A model generated the notes under the pieces. That model saw only the letters and a list, made by a program, of their open reading frames with translations, was not told the DNA's origin and did not search any database. A stretch of 44,222 bases of DNA from contig JAGWYO010000011.1 in assembly GCA_018969355.1 (NCBI GenBank), positions 1-44,222 on the forward strand. Reading direction: 5' to 3'. A program made the translations under genes and the position numbers. This DNA is from Actinomycetales bacterium (GTDB lineage: Bacteria; Actinomycetota; Actinomycetes; Nanopelagicales; Nanopelagicaceae). Below are positions 23,569-33,052 of the stretch, one piece after another. Position 1 is the first letter of the stretch; every line of letters begins with the position of its first letter.

Positions 23569-25014
23569 GTGAGCCGGCAAAAGCGGTTCAGAATCGGGGA
23601 AAAGGGTTTCATGAACTCCTTAGATCTAGCTAGATGGCAATTTGCCATTACTACCGTGTATCACTTCTTATTCGTGCCAATCACTATAGGTATGGGCTTC
23701 ATGGTCGCAGGCCTTCAGACTGCTTGGTATCGCACTGGCAAGTTGCACTATCTGCGCGCCACTAAATTTTTCGGCAAATTATTTCTCATTAACTTTGCAA
23801 TTGGAGTTGTGACAGGAATAGTTCAAGAGTTCCAATTTGGAATGAACTGGTCCTCCTATAGTCGATTTGTAGGTGACATCTTTGGCGCACCACTTGCCAT
23901 GGAAGGCCTGCTTGCCTTCTTCTTAGAATCAACATTCCTAGGTCTTTGGATCTTTGGATGGGATCGCTTATCTAAGAAGCTGCACCTAATAACTATTTGG
24001 ATGGCAGCAACGGGCACTTTAATATCAGCTTATTTTATTTTGGCAGCAAACGCATGGATGCAACACCCTGTCGCTTATACATATAACGCTGGCAAGAACC
24101 GTGCTGAACTGACTAACATCGTTGAAGTGCTTACGCAAAAAACTGCGTTAGCAACCTTCTTTCACACAATTCCCTCTGCAGCATTTACTGCAGGTGCATT
24201 TGTTGCAGGTATATCAGCATTCCTAATCATCAAAGGTAAAGATCTTCAAATGTCTCGTGGCACATTCAAACTAGGTGCAATTACAATGGTGGTTAGCTTT
24301 ATTCTCGTTGGAATATCTGGCGATTTAACTGCTCGAGTAATGACAGATCAACAACCTATGAAAATGGCAGCAGCAGAAGCTCTCTATGACTCATCTGCAA
24401 ATGCTCCCTTCTCACTCTTTACTCTTGGAACTTTGGATGGCTCACAATCTGTATTCCAGATTGGCCTGCCTTCAGTTCTATCGTTCATGTCTACAGGTAA
24501 TTTTAATGGAGTCGTAGAAGGAGTGAACGACTTAGAAGCCGCCTATGACAAGCAATATGGTGCTGGTAACTACACACCAAATATTCCACTTGCCTACTGG
24601 TCATTTAGATTAATGATGGGATTTGGATTTATTGGTGTCTTCTTTGCACTCCTTGGCTTATGGCAAATGCGAAAAGGCGCAACTCCTAAGGGTAAGTGGT
24701 TTTATCCAGCAATGGTTTCACTTCCATTTATTCCTCTGGCTGCGAACTCATTTGGTTGGATATTTACCGAAACCGCCCGCCAGCCATGGGCAGTGTTTGG
24801 ACTTATCAAGACTGCAGATGGCGTGAGTGCAGTTGTTTCAGCCGGAGCGGTTTTGTTCACAATGATCGTCTTCACACTCCTGTACGGAGTCCTTGCATTT
24901 ATTGAAGTTGGACTTACTTTGCGAGTGATCAAGATGGGACCTGCAGAGGAGCTTGATTATGCAGATCCACAACTTGGTGGAAGTGAAGACAAACAACTAG
25001 TGATGGCCTATTAA
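23569..25014 (+). CDS. cydA: Cytochrome bd ubiquinol/menaquinol oxidase subunit I
   Basis: Membrane subunit carrying the haems of the high-affinity terminal oxidase. The haem-ligand region RWQFAITTVYHFLFVPITIG, the FQFGMNWSSYSRFVGDIFG segment, and the conserved GWIFTETARQPW stretch identify CydA; about nine hydrophobic helices are visible, and the quinol loop is of the short type. Start: GTG 23569 has an excellent GGAGG site and gives 481 residues. ATG 23611 begins at the usual family N-terminus (MNSLDLARWQF), has a weaker GGG site and gives 467. Both are possible. First gene of cydABDC. Confidence 0.97.
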   Translation: MSRQKRFRIGEKGFMNSLDLARWQFAITTVYHFLFVPITIGMGFMVAGLQTAWYRTGKLHYLRATKFFGKLFLINFAIGVVTGIVQEFQFGMNWSSYSRFVGDIFGAPLAMEGLLAFFLESTFLGLWIFGWDRLSKKLHLITIWMAATGTLISAYFILAANAWMQHPVAYTYNAGKNRAELTNIVEVLTQKTALATFFHTIPSAAFTAGAFVAGISAFLIIKGKDLQMSRGTFKLGAITMVVSFILVGISGDLTARVMTDQQPMKMAAAEALYDSSANAPFSLFTLGTLDGSQSVFQIGLPSVLSFMSTGNFNGVVEGVNDLEAAYDKQYGAGNYTPNIPLAYWSFRLMMGFGFIGVFFALLGLWQMRKGATPKGKWFYPAMVSLPFIPLAANSFGWIFTETARQPWAVFGLIKTADGVSAVVSAGAVLFTMIVFTLLYGVLAFIEVGLTLRVIKMGPAEELDYADPQLGGSEDKQLVMAY

Positions 25015-25029
25015 GAAAGGGGTAGGGAG

Positions 25030-26088
25030 ATGACATTTCAAACCGTATGGTTTTTGTTAATCGCAGTTTTATGGGTCGGATACTTCATTCTGGAAGGCTT
25101 TGACTTTGGTGTTGGAATGCTTGTTCGAGCAGTTTCGAAAAATGAAGCAGATCGTCGAGCGGTTTTAACAACTCTTGGACCGGTCTGGGACGGTAATGAA
25201 GTTTGGTTACTTGTCGCAGGTGGTGCAACTTTTGCAGCATTCCCAGAGTGGTATGCAACATTGTTTAGCGGTTTTTATCTGCCGCTATTTCTGATTTTAG
25301 TTTCACTCATTGTCCGTGGCGTGGCATTTGAATATCGCAGTAAATATGGCAAAGCTCAATGGCGTCAGCGTTGGGATGTAGCAATTTTTATCGCTAGTGC
25401 AATACCTGCACTCCTATGGGGTGTTGCCTTTGCAAATATCGTTCGTGGAGTTCCAATTGAAAAAGCTGCCAGTGGTTCACTTGAATACACAGGTGGATTT
25501 TTCAACTTACTCAACCCATATGCACTTCTGGGTGGCGTAGTAACTCTGACGGTCTTCCTTACCCATGGTGCGGTCTTTCTCTCTCTGAAAACTGCGGGAG
25601 AAATCCGAGTGCGCGCCCAGGCGATTGCCAAGAGTTCAGGTCTAGTTGCAGCTGTTGCTGCAGTTGGATTCTTAGCCTGGACCAATCTGATGCTGCCGGC
25701 GATTAATACACGTGTGTTAACCCTCTCCATCATCGTGGCTCTTCTCTGGGTGGCAGGCATGGCGGCGAACCTGATTGGTCGTGAAGGTTGGGCATTTATA
25801 TTCTCAGCTGGAACTATCGCCGTCTTTGTTTCCACACTCTTCTATGCCTTATATCCACGTGTGATGCCAAGTTCACTTGGCTCAGAATTTGATCTCACAA
25901 TCACTAATGCATCAAGCACCGATTACACACTCAAAGTGATGACGGTGGTTGCAGTGGTTTTGACTCCACTTGTTCTGATTTATCAGGGCTGGACATATTG
26001 GGTATTTAGGAAGCGCGTGAGCGCATCCCAGATTATCAATCCAGAACATGGCGTTCTCGATGCAGTAAGTCATATCCTGCATAAGTGA
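25030..26088 (+). CDS. cydB: Cytochrome bd oxidase subunit II
   Basis: Partner of CydA in the bd oxidase, 352 residues with about eight to nine membrane segments. The N-terminal WFLLIAVLWVGYFILEGFDF and GVGMLVR, then GPVWDGNEVWLLVAGGATFAAFP, are diagnostic of CydB. ATG 25030 follows GAAAGGGGTAGGGAG. Gap to cydA is 15 nt; the stop overlaps the cydD GTG (GTGA), so the assembly transporter is translated with the oxidase. Confidence 0.97.
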   Translation: MTFQTVWFLLIAVLWVGYFILEGFDFGVGMLVRAVSKNEADRRAVLTTLGPVWDGNEVWLLVAGGATFAAFPEWYATLFSGFYLPLFLILVSLIVRGVAFEYRSKYGKAQWRQRWDVAIFIASAIPALLWGVAFANIVRGVPIEKAASGSLEYTGGFFNLLNPYALLGGVVTLTVFLTHGAVFLSLKTAGEIRVRAQAIAKSSGLVAAVAAVGFLAWTNLMLPAINTRVLTLSIIVALLWVAGMAANLIGREGWAFIFSAGTIAVFVSTLFYALYPRVMPSSLGSEFDLTITNASSTDYTLKVMTVVAVVLTPLVLIYQGWTYWVFRKRVSASQIINPEHGVLDAVSHILHK

Positions 26089-27704
26089 AATCCTCCGATC
26101 TGCGGCTATTGCTCTCCAGGGGCGGTAGCCGCAGAGTTTTGTTTGTAGCAATTACCGCTGCCATGTTGTGGTCAGTGGCCATTGTTCTTAGTGCGCTGAT
26201 ATTGAGTTCACTTATTGTTGAGATCATCAACCATGAACTGTCTGCACCCACGCTTTTAATCTATCTAGCCTGCGCATGGTGTTTTCGAGCGATTTTCCAA
26301 TCCAGCTTTGAATATTGGTGCAGCAGGCAAGCTGTGCGCATTAAGCAGGAACTACGCAGTGAGATAACACGCTCGCTGGATGCTTATTCAAATCTCTCCG
26401 CTTCACATATGAGTGTCCTATTAGTTAAGGGCCTCAATTCGTTGGATATCTATCTAGGGCGCTTTGTGCCTCAGCTGTTTTTTTCCTCAATCACACCGGC
26501 TGTCGTTATTGCAACACTATTATTTCTTGATCCACTATCAGGGTTCATTGCAATTGTGACTCTGCCCTTAATTCCGATATTTGGCACTCTGATTGGTAAA
26601 TACACTGCCGACTCGGTGGCAAAGAAATGGCAGACTTTAGGTTCACTTTCTCAATACTTTGAAGACTCATTACGTGGGTTTGTGACGTTGAAAATATTTG
26701 GCCGCCATAGCACCCAGAGCCTTCGAATCAAAGAGATGGGGGATCGCTACACAGATGAGACAATGAAAGTTCTGAGGATTTCCTTTTTATCGGCCTTAGC
26801 ACTTGAATTATGTGCAACTATTTCAGTTGCCTTAATTGCAGTATCAATCGGAATTCGCCTAGTTGATGATCACATCTCCTTTGCTCATGCCTTGGCAGTG
26901 TTAATTTTGGCGCCAGAGGTTTATTTCCCGCTCCGAAATGCCGCTTCACTTTTTCATGCCTCAGCAGATGGCACACAAGCCTTAGCTGAATTAAGCGCTA
27001 TGAGAAGTATCTCGGAAGAAAAGGTTGTACAAATTCGCCATGATTTTTCCGCTCTTTCAACCATTTCTTGGCAGCAATGGAACCTCAATATTGCGGGGCG
27101 CATCAACTCCACTATTGCACCGAACCAACTGAGCTCTGGTGATTTTCATTTCATAGTCGGTGAATCTGGAATTGGTAAGACTAGTTTTGCAATGAATTTG
27201 TTGGGCATGAGCAATCAAGCCCAAGTTGTTGCCGATGATATTGAACTAGGCCCTACTCTTCGAGACTCATGGTTCAAAGTTGTTGGCTGGATTCCACAAA
27301 ACCCTGCACTTGCATCTGGCACTGTACGCAAGCAATTTAGATTAGTAGATAATTCCCTCAAGGATGCCGACATTATTGCGCTGCTTGCAAGTTGTGGACT
27401 TTCAATTTCAGATTTGCCTCAAGGACTTGATACGTCTTTGGCAAGTTCGAGTGAAGGTGGCTCTGCGGCATCTGGCGGACAAATAAGAAAGATTGCAATT
27501 GCACGTGCTCTGGCAGCTAAGCCTCGACTTATCGTTGCAGATGAACCTACCGCTGATTTAGATCAAGAGAGTAGTGATCAAGTTTTGCTAGCACTACGAG
27601 CATATGCAGCTAGTGGAGCAATTGTTATCTGCATTTCACACGACCTTTCATTGTTGATTGAAGCAGATACGACATCAACATTTGTTCGAGGTGGACTCTT
27701 ATGA
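26085..27704 (+). CDS. cydD: Cysteine/glutathione ABC exporter subunit CydD
   Basis: A 539-residue fused membrane-ATPase half transporter required for bd oxidase assembly. The first ~310 residues hold about six membrane helices (SRRVLFVAITAAMLWSVAIV onward). The ATPase has Walker A GESGIGKTS near 362, signature SGGQIRKIAIARAL and Walker B LIVADEPTADLD. Start is the GTG overlapping the cydB stop. It forms a heterodimer with CydC, whose start overlaps its stop (ATGA). The CydD/CydC naming follows gene order in cydABDC; which half is which is less certain than the pair. Confidence 0.93.
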   Translation: MKSSDLRLLLSRGGSRRVLFVAITAAMLWSVAIVLSALILSSLIVEIINHELSAPTLLIYLACAWCFRAIFQSSFEYWCSRQAVRIKQELRSEITRSLDAYSNLSASHMSVLLVKGLNSLDIYLGRFVPQLFFSSITPAVVIATLLFLDPLSGFIAIVTLPLIPIFGTLIGKYTADSVAKKWQTLGSLSQYFEDSLRGFVTLKIFGRHSTQSLRIKEMGDRYTDETMKVLRISFLSALALELCATISVALIAVSIGIRLVDDHISFAHALAVLILAPEVYFPLRNAASLFHASADGTQALAELSAMRSISEEKVVQIRHDFSALSTISWQQWNLNIAGRINSTIAPNQLSSGDFHFIVGESGIGKTSFAMNLLGMSNQAQVVADDIELGPTLRDSWFKVVGWIPQNPALASGTVRKQFRLVDNSLKDADIIALLASCGLSISDLPQGLDTSLASSSEGGSAASGGQIRKIAIARALAAKPRLIVADEPTADLDQESSDQVLLALRAYAASGAIVICISHDLSLLIEADTTSTFVRGGLL

Positions 27705-29260
27705 TGCTCCTTGCATACTTCCTTGGTGCTTTTGCATTTATTGGAGGGATAGGACTTACGATTTCTAGTGCTTGGCTGATCACTATGGCCGCCTCGCACC
27801 CTCCGATTCTGACGTTAAGTGTTGCCATTGTTATGGTTCGTTTTTTTGGAATATTTCGTTCAGCTGCACGGTATACAGAGCGACTGGTAAGTCACAAAAC
27901 CGTCTTTGCGCGTCTTACTAAACTTAGAGTAGGGATTTATTCAAATATTGCTTCTCGTTCTATAGCTGCATCCCGAAGTTTAAGCTCTGGTACCGCGGTG
28001 AAAACTATTGTTGATGATGTTGAAAGAGCTCAGGAATATCAGTTGCGTATCAAACTGCCGCACGCAACTGCGGTCATCTCTGTTCTTACAGGAGCGTTAT
28101 TAGGTTTTTGGATACACCCACAAAGTCTCACAATCACTTTTCCAGCAAGCGTAATGCTTTTGTTTATTGTTCCAAAACTAATCAAGAATAAGAGTGAACA
28201 TATCGCCCGTGACATCGAGGGCAGCGAGAACTCATATACGCAGCTTATTCAAACCAGTGTGCAAGGCGTGGCTGAAGCAGCGATTTATGGTTACTTAGAT
28301 GAGAACTTAGATGCATCACAAACAGAGGAAAAGGAAATACGTGCAAAGGAGGAGAATCTCCTAAAAAGTATCTTTGGATATTCCACTCTCACCAATCTTC
28401 TAATAGCTGGTTGCGTAGTTGGACTTTCTTTGCTGGCATATTCATTGGCCGAAACTCAGGCGATACCACCGGTGCAGGTGAGCATGCTTATCTTTTTGCC
28501 GCTTGTTATTTTTGAAGCGGTCACGGCGTGGTATCCCAACTTATTTACCGCCGGTAAGTTATTAAAATCTCAGCATTCAGTTGATAATTTAATGCAGCAA
28601 AGTACCGAGGTGCAACAGGGTCGTCAATTAAGCGAAGAGATTTCTTCCATAAAGGCGGTCGCAGCACGAGTTGCGTGGGATGTAGATTTCATGCGCCCTG
28701 TAGATTTTGATGTTAAGGCAGGTGAATTACTTGTCATCAGAGGTCGCAGTGGCAGTGGTAAATCAACTCTAGCGATGGGCTTACTCTCACTGCTTGCCTA
28801 CAAGGGATCTATACAAGTTAACAATCAAGAACTGTGCAGCTTGAGTGGCAACGGTGGCCGGATTGTTGGAACAGTTCAGCGCTCACACATCTTTAATACT
28901 TCTCTTCGTGAGAATATGAAGATTGCCAATCAAAATGTCACTGACGAGCAGATTCTTGCAGCACTTGAATGTGTAGAACTAGATGGCTTGCTGCGCGAAT
29001 TCGAATCTGGATTAGACACGATTATTGGAGATTTTGGCAGGGTTATATCTGGCGGGGAAGCAAAGCGCCTAGCAATAGCTCGCGTACTGCTTGCAGATGC
29101 AGATGTGTATATTTTAGATGAACCTACCGAACATCTAGATGCCGCTCTTGCCCGCAGATTAGAGATCTCTATCTCCAAGTGGTTAGATCACAAAATAGCA
29201 ATCGTAATCACACACTCTGGCTGGTTAGATTGTGATAAAACTCTGACTATGGCGCGTTAA
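27701..29260 (+). CDS. cydC: Thiol reductant ABC exporter subunit CydC
   Basis: Second half-transporter, 519 residues, with N-terminal membrane domain (MMLLAYFLGAFAFIGGIGLT; SSAWLITMAASHPP, a CydC-type motif) and ATPase domain: Walker A RGRSGSGKST near 350, signature ISGGEAKRLAIARVLL, Walker B VYILDEPTEHLD. It exports reduced thiols to the outer face, allowing haem insertion into the bd oxidase. It is coupled to cydD by an ATGA overlap and ends the cydABDC unit; 37 nt separate it from recG, and no clear terminator lies between. Confidence 0.93.
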   Translation: MMLLAYFLGAFAFIGGIGLTISSAWLITMAASHPPILTLSVAIVMVRFFGIFRSAARYTERLVSHKTVFARLTKLRVGIYSNIASRSIAASRSLSSGTAVKTIVDDVERAQEYQLRIKLPHATAVISVLTGALLGFWIHPQSLTITFPASVMLLFIVPKLIKNKSEHIARDIEGSENSYTQLIQTSVQGVAEAAIYGYLDENLDASQTEEKEIRAKEENLLKSIFGYSTLTNLLIAGCVVGLSLLAYSLAETQAIPPVQVSMLIFLPLVIFEAVTAWYPNLFTAGKLLKSQHSVDNLMQQSTEVQQGRQLSEEISSIKAVAARVAWDVDFMRPVDFDVKAGELLVIRGRSGSGKSTLAMGLLSLLAYKGSIQVNNQELCSLSGNGGRIVGTVQRSHIFNTSLRENMKIANQNVTDEQILAALECVELDGLLREFESGLDTIIGDFGRVISGGEAKRLAIARVLLADADVYILDEPTEHLDAALARRLEISISKWLDHKIAIVITHSGWLDCDKTLTMAR

Positions 29261-29297
29261 CTGCGCTCTCTTCCAACTCATACGAGAGAATGCCTCC

Positions 29298-31469
29298 ATG
29301 GCAGATCTTGAAAGCAAACTCTCCTCAGTTATTGGAGATCGAACTTCCAAAGTCTTCATCGATACTTTTGGTATTAAAACAGTTGGTGATTTGATGCGCC
29401 ACTATCCACGTAGGTATTTAGTTCGAGGCGAGCTCTCAGATATTTCAGAGTTAGTTGAAGGCGATGAAGTAACTATTTTGGCCGAAGTTCTTACTTCAAG
29501 TAATAGACCGCTGCGCGGGCGCAAAGGAAGCATCTTTGAAGTAGTAGTCACCGATGGCACCGACAAACTCTCACTTACTTTTTTCAATCAAGGGTGGCGC
29601 GAAAAAGAGTTAAAAGCCGGGCGTCAAGGTTTATTTGCCGGCAAAGTAGGTGTATTTAATGGCAAGAAGCAGTTGGCTCATCCTGATTATGAGATGATTC
29701 CAGATGGCAATGATGTTGATGCCGCAGCAAGTTCTTTTGCTGGAAAGTATCTTCCAGTATATCCAGCAAGTGCGAAGATGCCTTCGTGGAAGATCTCCAA
29801 ATGTGTTGAGATGGCCATTGATTCACTCGATGAGGTGGAAGATTTCCTCCCTGAACACATACGACGTAGCTTTGGCTATCCCACGTTGCATCAGGCCTTA
29901 GCACAACTGCACCGTCCTGCAGATCTAGCCGGCGCAGAAAGTGCTCGTGAGCGTTTAACTTTTGATGAAGCTTTCTTGCTTCAATCACTGCTTGTTTTGC
30001 GCCGCAATGAATTAAGAAAACTCAATACAGCCTCTCGCAAAGCAATCAAAGGCGGAATTCTGGATAGCTTTGATGCTTCATTGCCTTTCCAATTAACTGG
30101 TGGACAAAGGGTTGTATGCGCTGAAATTGAAGCTGATTTAGCCCAAGACCATCCGATGCATCGATTACTACAAGGTGAAGTTGGCTCAGGTAAAACAATT
30201 GTGGCGCTGCGTGCAATGTTGGCCGTTGTAGATAGCGGGGGACAAGCAGCCCTGCTTGCACCAACTGAAGTTCTGGCCGCCCAGCACTTGCGAACAGTAG
30301 AAAAGCTCTTAGGACCGCTTGCGCAAGGTGGAACTCTGGGATCACAAGAAAGTGCAACGCAAGTAACTTTAATCACTGGTTCACAAAATGCCCCAGCGCG
30401 CAAAGCAGCACTTGCCATAGCCGCATCAGGTGATGCGGGAATCATTATTGGCACTCATGCATTACTGGGGGAGAGAGTTGAGTTCAAAGATTTGGGTCTC
30501 ATCGTTGTTGATGAGCAACATCGCTTCGGTGTTGAACAACGAGATGCTCTCAAGGAAAAGGCACAAAAGCCTCCACATCTACTTGTCATGACTGCAACCC
30601 CAATTCCACGAACGGTTGCTATGACAGTCTTTGGTGATTTAGATGTCTCAACATTGCGCGAGCTTCCACTGGGTCGCCAGCCCATCACAACGCATGTCAT
30701 TGCTGTCATGGAAAAACCAACATATTTGCAACGTGCATGGGCACGTATCCGTGAAGAAGTCGGGCACGGACATCAGGCATACGTTGTGGCACCGCGCATT
30801 GCCGCTGGCAGTGATGAGAACGCTGATATTGATTTTCTCTTTGGGACAGAATCAAGTGATATCGCATCCGTTGAAGAGCTTGCACCCCGCCTGCATGGGG
30901 GCGATTTAGCTGGCTTGCGCGTTGCAAAGCTGCATGGGCGCCTGAGCAGTGAAGAAAAAGAATCCACGATGAGGGCCTTTGCCGCCGGTGAGATAGATGT
31001 TTTAGTCACTACGACAGTAATTGAAGTGGGAGTGGATGTTGCAAATGCAACGATGATGGTAATTATGGATGCAGATCGCTTTGGAGTTTCACAACTTCAC
31101 CAGCTGCGCGGTCGTGTGGGACGCGGAACTTCACCGGGGCTCTGTTTGCTCGTGACACATGCCATTACCGAATCTCCAGCGCGCAAACGCTTAGATGCAG
31201 TGGCTGGAACTGTTGATGGATTTGAACTCTCTCGCATCGATTTAGAGCAGCGCCGAGAAGGAGATGTTTTAGGTGCATCTCAATCTGGAACTCAATCACA
31301 TCTGCGCCTACTTCGGGTTTTGCGCGATGAAGAGTTGATCGAAAAGGCTAGAACTGCCGCCCAAGATTTGATTGCGACATCTTTGGATTTAACAAGTTAT
31401 CCTGCGCTAAAGAAAGAATTAAACGCTATGGCTAATGATATGGCCGTGGATTATTTAGATAAGGGTTGA
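29298..31469 (+). CDS. recG: ATP-dependent DNA helicase RecG
   Basis: Branch-migration helicase for stalled forks and recombination. An N-terminal wedge/OB domain (VGDLMRHYPRRYLVRGELSD, then EVTILAEVLTS) is followed by superfamily-2 motors: motif I GEVGSGKT at 293-300, motif II DEQH at 405-408, TATPIPRT, and motif VI QLRGRVGRG. At 723 residues it is complete. ATG 29298 has no Shine-Dalgarno; GAGAAT ends 6 nt upstream, a partial -10 fit. rsmD follows 4 nt after the stop. In many actinobacteria a DAK-domain gene lies upstream; here cydABDC does. Confidence 0.97.
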   Translation: MADLESKLSSVIGDRTSKVFIDTFGIKTVGDLMRHYPRRYLVRGELSDISELVEGDEVTILAEVLTSSNRPLRGRKGSIFEVVVTDGTDKLSLTFFNQGWREKELKAGRQGLFAGKVGVFNGKKQLAHPDYEMIPDGNDVDAAASSFAGKYLPVYPASAKMPSWKISKCVEMAIDSLDEVEDFLPEHIRRSFGYPTLHQALAQLHRPADLAGAESARERLTFDEAFLLQSLLVLRRNELRKLNTASRKAIKGGILDSFDASLPFQLTGGQRVVCAEIEADLAQDHPMHRLLQGEVGSGKTIVALRAMLAVVDSGGQAALLAPTEVLAAQHLRTVEKLLGPLAQGGTLGSQESATQVTLITGSQNAPARKAALAIAASGDAGIIIGTHALLGERVEFKDLGLIVVDEQHRFGVEQRDALKEKAQKPPHLLVMTATPIPRTVAMTVFGDLDVSTLRELPLGRQPITTHVIAVMEKPTYLQRAWARIREEVGHGHQAYVVAPRIAAGSDENADIDFLFGTESSDIASVEELAPRLHGGDLAGLRVAKLHGRLSSEEKESTMRAFAAGEIDVLVTTTVIEVGVDVANATMMVIMDADRFGVSQLHQLRGRVGRGTSPGLCLLVTHAITESPARKRLDAVAGTVDGFELSRIDLEQRREGDVLGASQSGTQSHLRLLRVLRDEELIEKARTAAQDLIATSLDLTSYPALKKELNAMANDMAVDYLDKG

Positions 31470-31473
31470 TGCG

Positions 31474-32052
31474 TTGAGAATCATTGCAGGTGTTGCTAAA
31501 GGTCGCACTCTGGGCACAGTGGCCGGTGCCACACGACCAACATCTGATCGTGCACGTGAAGGCTTGTTCTCTTCCCTTCTTTCAGAGTTCGGTGATTTTT
31601 TAGGGCTCCACGTTTTAGATCTATTTGGAGGATCAGGTGCAATTGCACTTGAGGCCCTCTCACGCGGAGCAACACTCGTTCATATCGTTGAAAAAGATCC
31701 TGAGGCACAAAAAACGATTGAGAATAACTATGAACTAGTCAATAAAAATAAACCAGCCGGAAAATTTCATCTCTACTCAATGTCAGCGCAAAGATTTGTT
31801 AGCGATCCACCAAAGGAGAAATACCACATTGTGTATGTGGATCCACCCTATGATTTTTCTAACACAGAAGTTGAGGATGTATTAACTAAATTGCGTGCTG
31901 GTGCTTTCCTCAAAGATGATGCGGTGATTGCAGTTGAGCGCACGGCAAAACGTTCCGGTTTTTCATGGCCTGAAGGCTTTAGCGCAGTGCGCGAACGTAA
32001 CTATGGTCAGGCCACGATTTTCTATGGCAATTACACGCCTGAGAATGGATAA
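31474..32052 (+). CDS. rsmD: 16S rRNA (guanine(966)-N(2))-methyltransferase RsmD
   Basis: SAM-dependent methyltransferase of 16S rRNA, 192 residues. N-terminal RIIAGVAKGRTL and PTSDRAREGLFSSL are RsmD signatures; the SAM-binding motif is VLDLFGGSGAIALEALSRGA and the catalytic (D/N)PPY is VDPPYD. Start is TTG 31474: it begins exactly at the family N-terminus and lies 4 nt after recG; there is no ATG or GTG that would fit. coaD follows 29 nt downstream with its own -10-like hexamer. Confidence 0.95.
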   Translation: MRIIAGVAKGRTLGTVAGATRPTSDRAREGLFSSLLSEFGDFLGLHVLDLFGGSGAIALEALSRGATLVHIVEKDPEAQKTIENNYELVNKNKPAGKFHLYSMSAQRFVSDPPKEKYHIVYVDPPYDFSNTEVEDVLTKLRAGAFLKDDAVIAVERTAKRSGFSWPEGFSAVRERNYGQATIFYGNYTPENG

Positions 32053-32068
32053 CTGTCCCATCTCTTGC

Positions 32069-32074
32069 TAGCGT
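32069..32074 (+). promoter_or_regulatory. Putative -10 (TAGCGT) of leaderless coaD
   Basis: TAGCGT ends 7 nt before the coaD ATG at 32082, with no ribosome site between. Confidence 0.45.
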
Positions 32075-32081
32075 TTAGACC

Positions 32082-32561
32082 ATGAGACGCGCGGTTTGTC
32101 CTGGATCCTTTGATCCAATCACATTTGGTCATCTCGACATCATCTCTCGCGCCAGCGCCCATTTTGATCATGTTGTGATTGCCGTGCTTGAAAATCGCAC
32201 AAAATCATCTCTTTTTACAGTTGCTGAGCGCATTGAAATGATCCGAGAAACTACGTCTCATCTGTCAAATGTCAGCGTAGATTCATGGTCTGGATTACTA
32301 GTTGATTATTGCAAGAGCAATTCTATTCAAACAATCGTTAAAGGTTTGCGCGCAGTGAGCGATTTTGATTATGAGCTGCAAATGGCACAAGTAAATCTTC
32401 AAAGCTCAGGGGTTGAAACCATGTTCATGGCAACTTCACCCACACACTCATTCTTATCATCATCTTTAGTTAAGGAGCTCGCCCACTATGGGGGAGATGT
32501 CTCCACAATGGTGCCACCATCGATAAATGCAGCGCTCAAAGTTCGAGTAGGCGGGAAATAG
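32082..32561 (+). CDS. coaD: Phosphopantetheine adenylyltransferase
   Basis: Transfers AMP to 4'-phosphopantetheine in coenzyme A synthesis. The nucleotidyltransferase (T/H)xGH motif is in CPGSFDPITFGHLDII near residue 17; other CoaD stretches are VKGLRAVSDFDYELQMAQ and FLSSSLVKELA. Length 159 is typical. It follows rsmD, as in most actinobacteria, and is 3 nt before the next gene, so coaD, sepIVA-like and DUF177 probably form one unit. Confidence 0.97.
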   Translation: MRRAVCPGSFDPITFGHLDIISRASAHFDHVVIAVLENRTKSSLFTVAERIEMIRETTSHLSNVSVDSWSGLLVDYCKSNSIQTIVKGLRAVSDFDYELQMAQVNLQSSGVETMFMATSPTHSFLSSSLVKELAHYGGDVSTMVPPSINAALKVRVGGK

Positions 32562-32564
32562 AAA

Positions 32565-33047
32565 ATGGATTCAGTTGAAAAGTTAACATCTGCAATCACC
32601 ATGGTCGAAGAGGCTCGAGGTGTTCCACTTTCAGCTAGCTGTGTTGTTCACCGCGGTGAGATGCTTGAGCTCTTAGATGAGGCACGTGAGGCGCTGCCGA
32701 ATGATCTTGAATCTGCACAAAAGCTTATTGCTGCCCGTGATGCCATTATTGAAGAGGGCCGCGTGAGCGCCGAGCAGATGATTGCTATGGCTAGAGAAGA
32801 TGTGGCGAGAATGGTTGAGCAGACCTCTATCGTGCAAATGGCACGCGATGAGGCTAGAAAGATTCTGGATGAGGCTCGCACATTAGGTAATCAAGAAAAG
32901 CAAGAAGTTGAGGAATACATAGATGGCCGCTTAGCCACGCTTGAAGTGATTTTGAATAAGACTCAAGATGCAGTTGCACGTGGCCGTGAACGCTTAGCTG
33001 GTGCAAATGATAAAGATGTTCTTTCGCAACTCTCAGATGCCGACTAA
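32565..33047 (+). CDS. sepIVA: SepIVA/DivIVA-like coiled-coil protein
   Basis: A 160-residue, mostly helical, charged protein. Residues ~60-150 look like a continuous coiled coil (AARDAIIEEGRVSAEQMIAM, then ARDEARKILDEARTLG). The location between coaD and the DUF177-rpmF-rnc block matches mycobacterial SepIVA (Rv2927c), a DivIVA-related septation factor. The N-terminal part (VEKLTSAITMVEEARGVPLS; ASCVVHRGEMLELLDEARE) resembles that family. It is shorter than SepIVA of mycobacteria (about 245). Role in division is inferred from synteny and coiled-coil character. Confidence 0.75.
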   Translation: MDSVEKLTSAITMVEEARGVPLSASCVVHRGEMLELLDEAREALPNDLESAQKLIAARDAIIEEGRVSAEQMIAMAREDVARMVEQTSIVQMARDEARKILDEARTLGNQEKQEVEEYIDGRLATLEVILNKTQDAVARGRERLAGANDKDVLSQLSDAD

Positions 33048-33052
33048 CTCCT

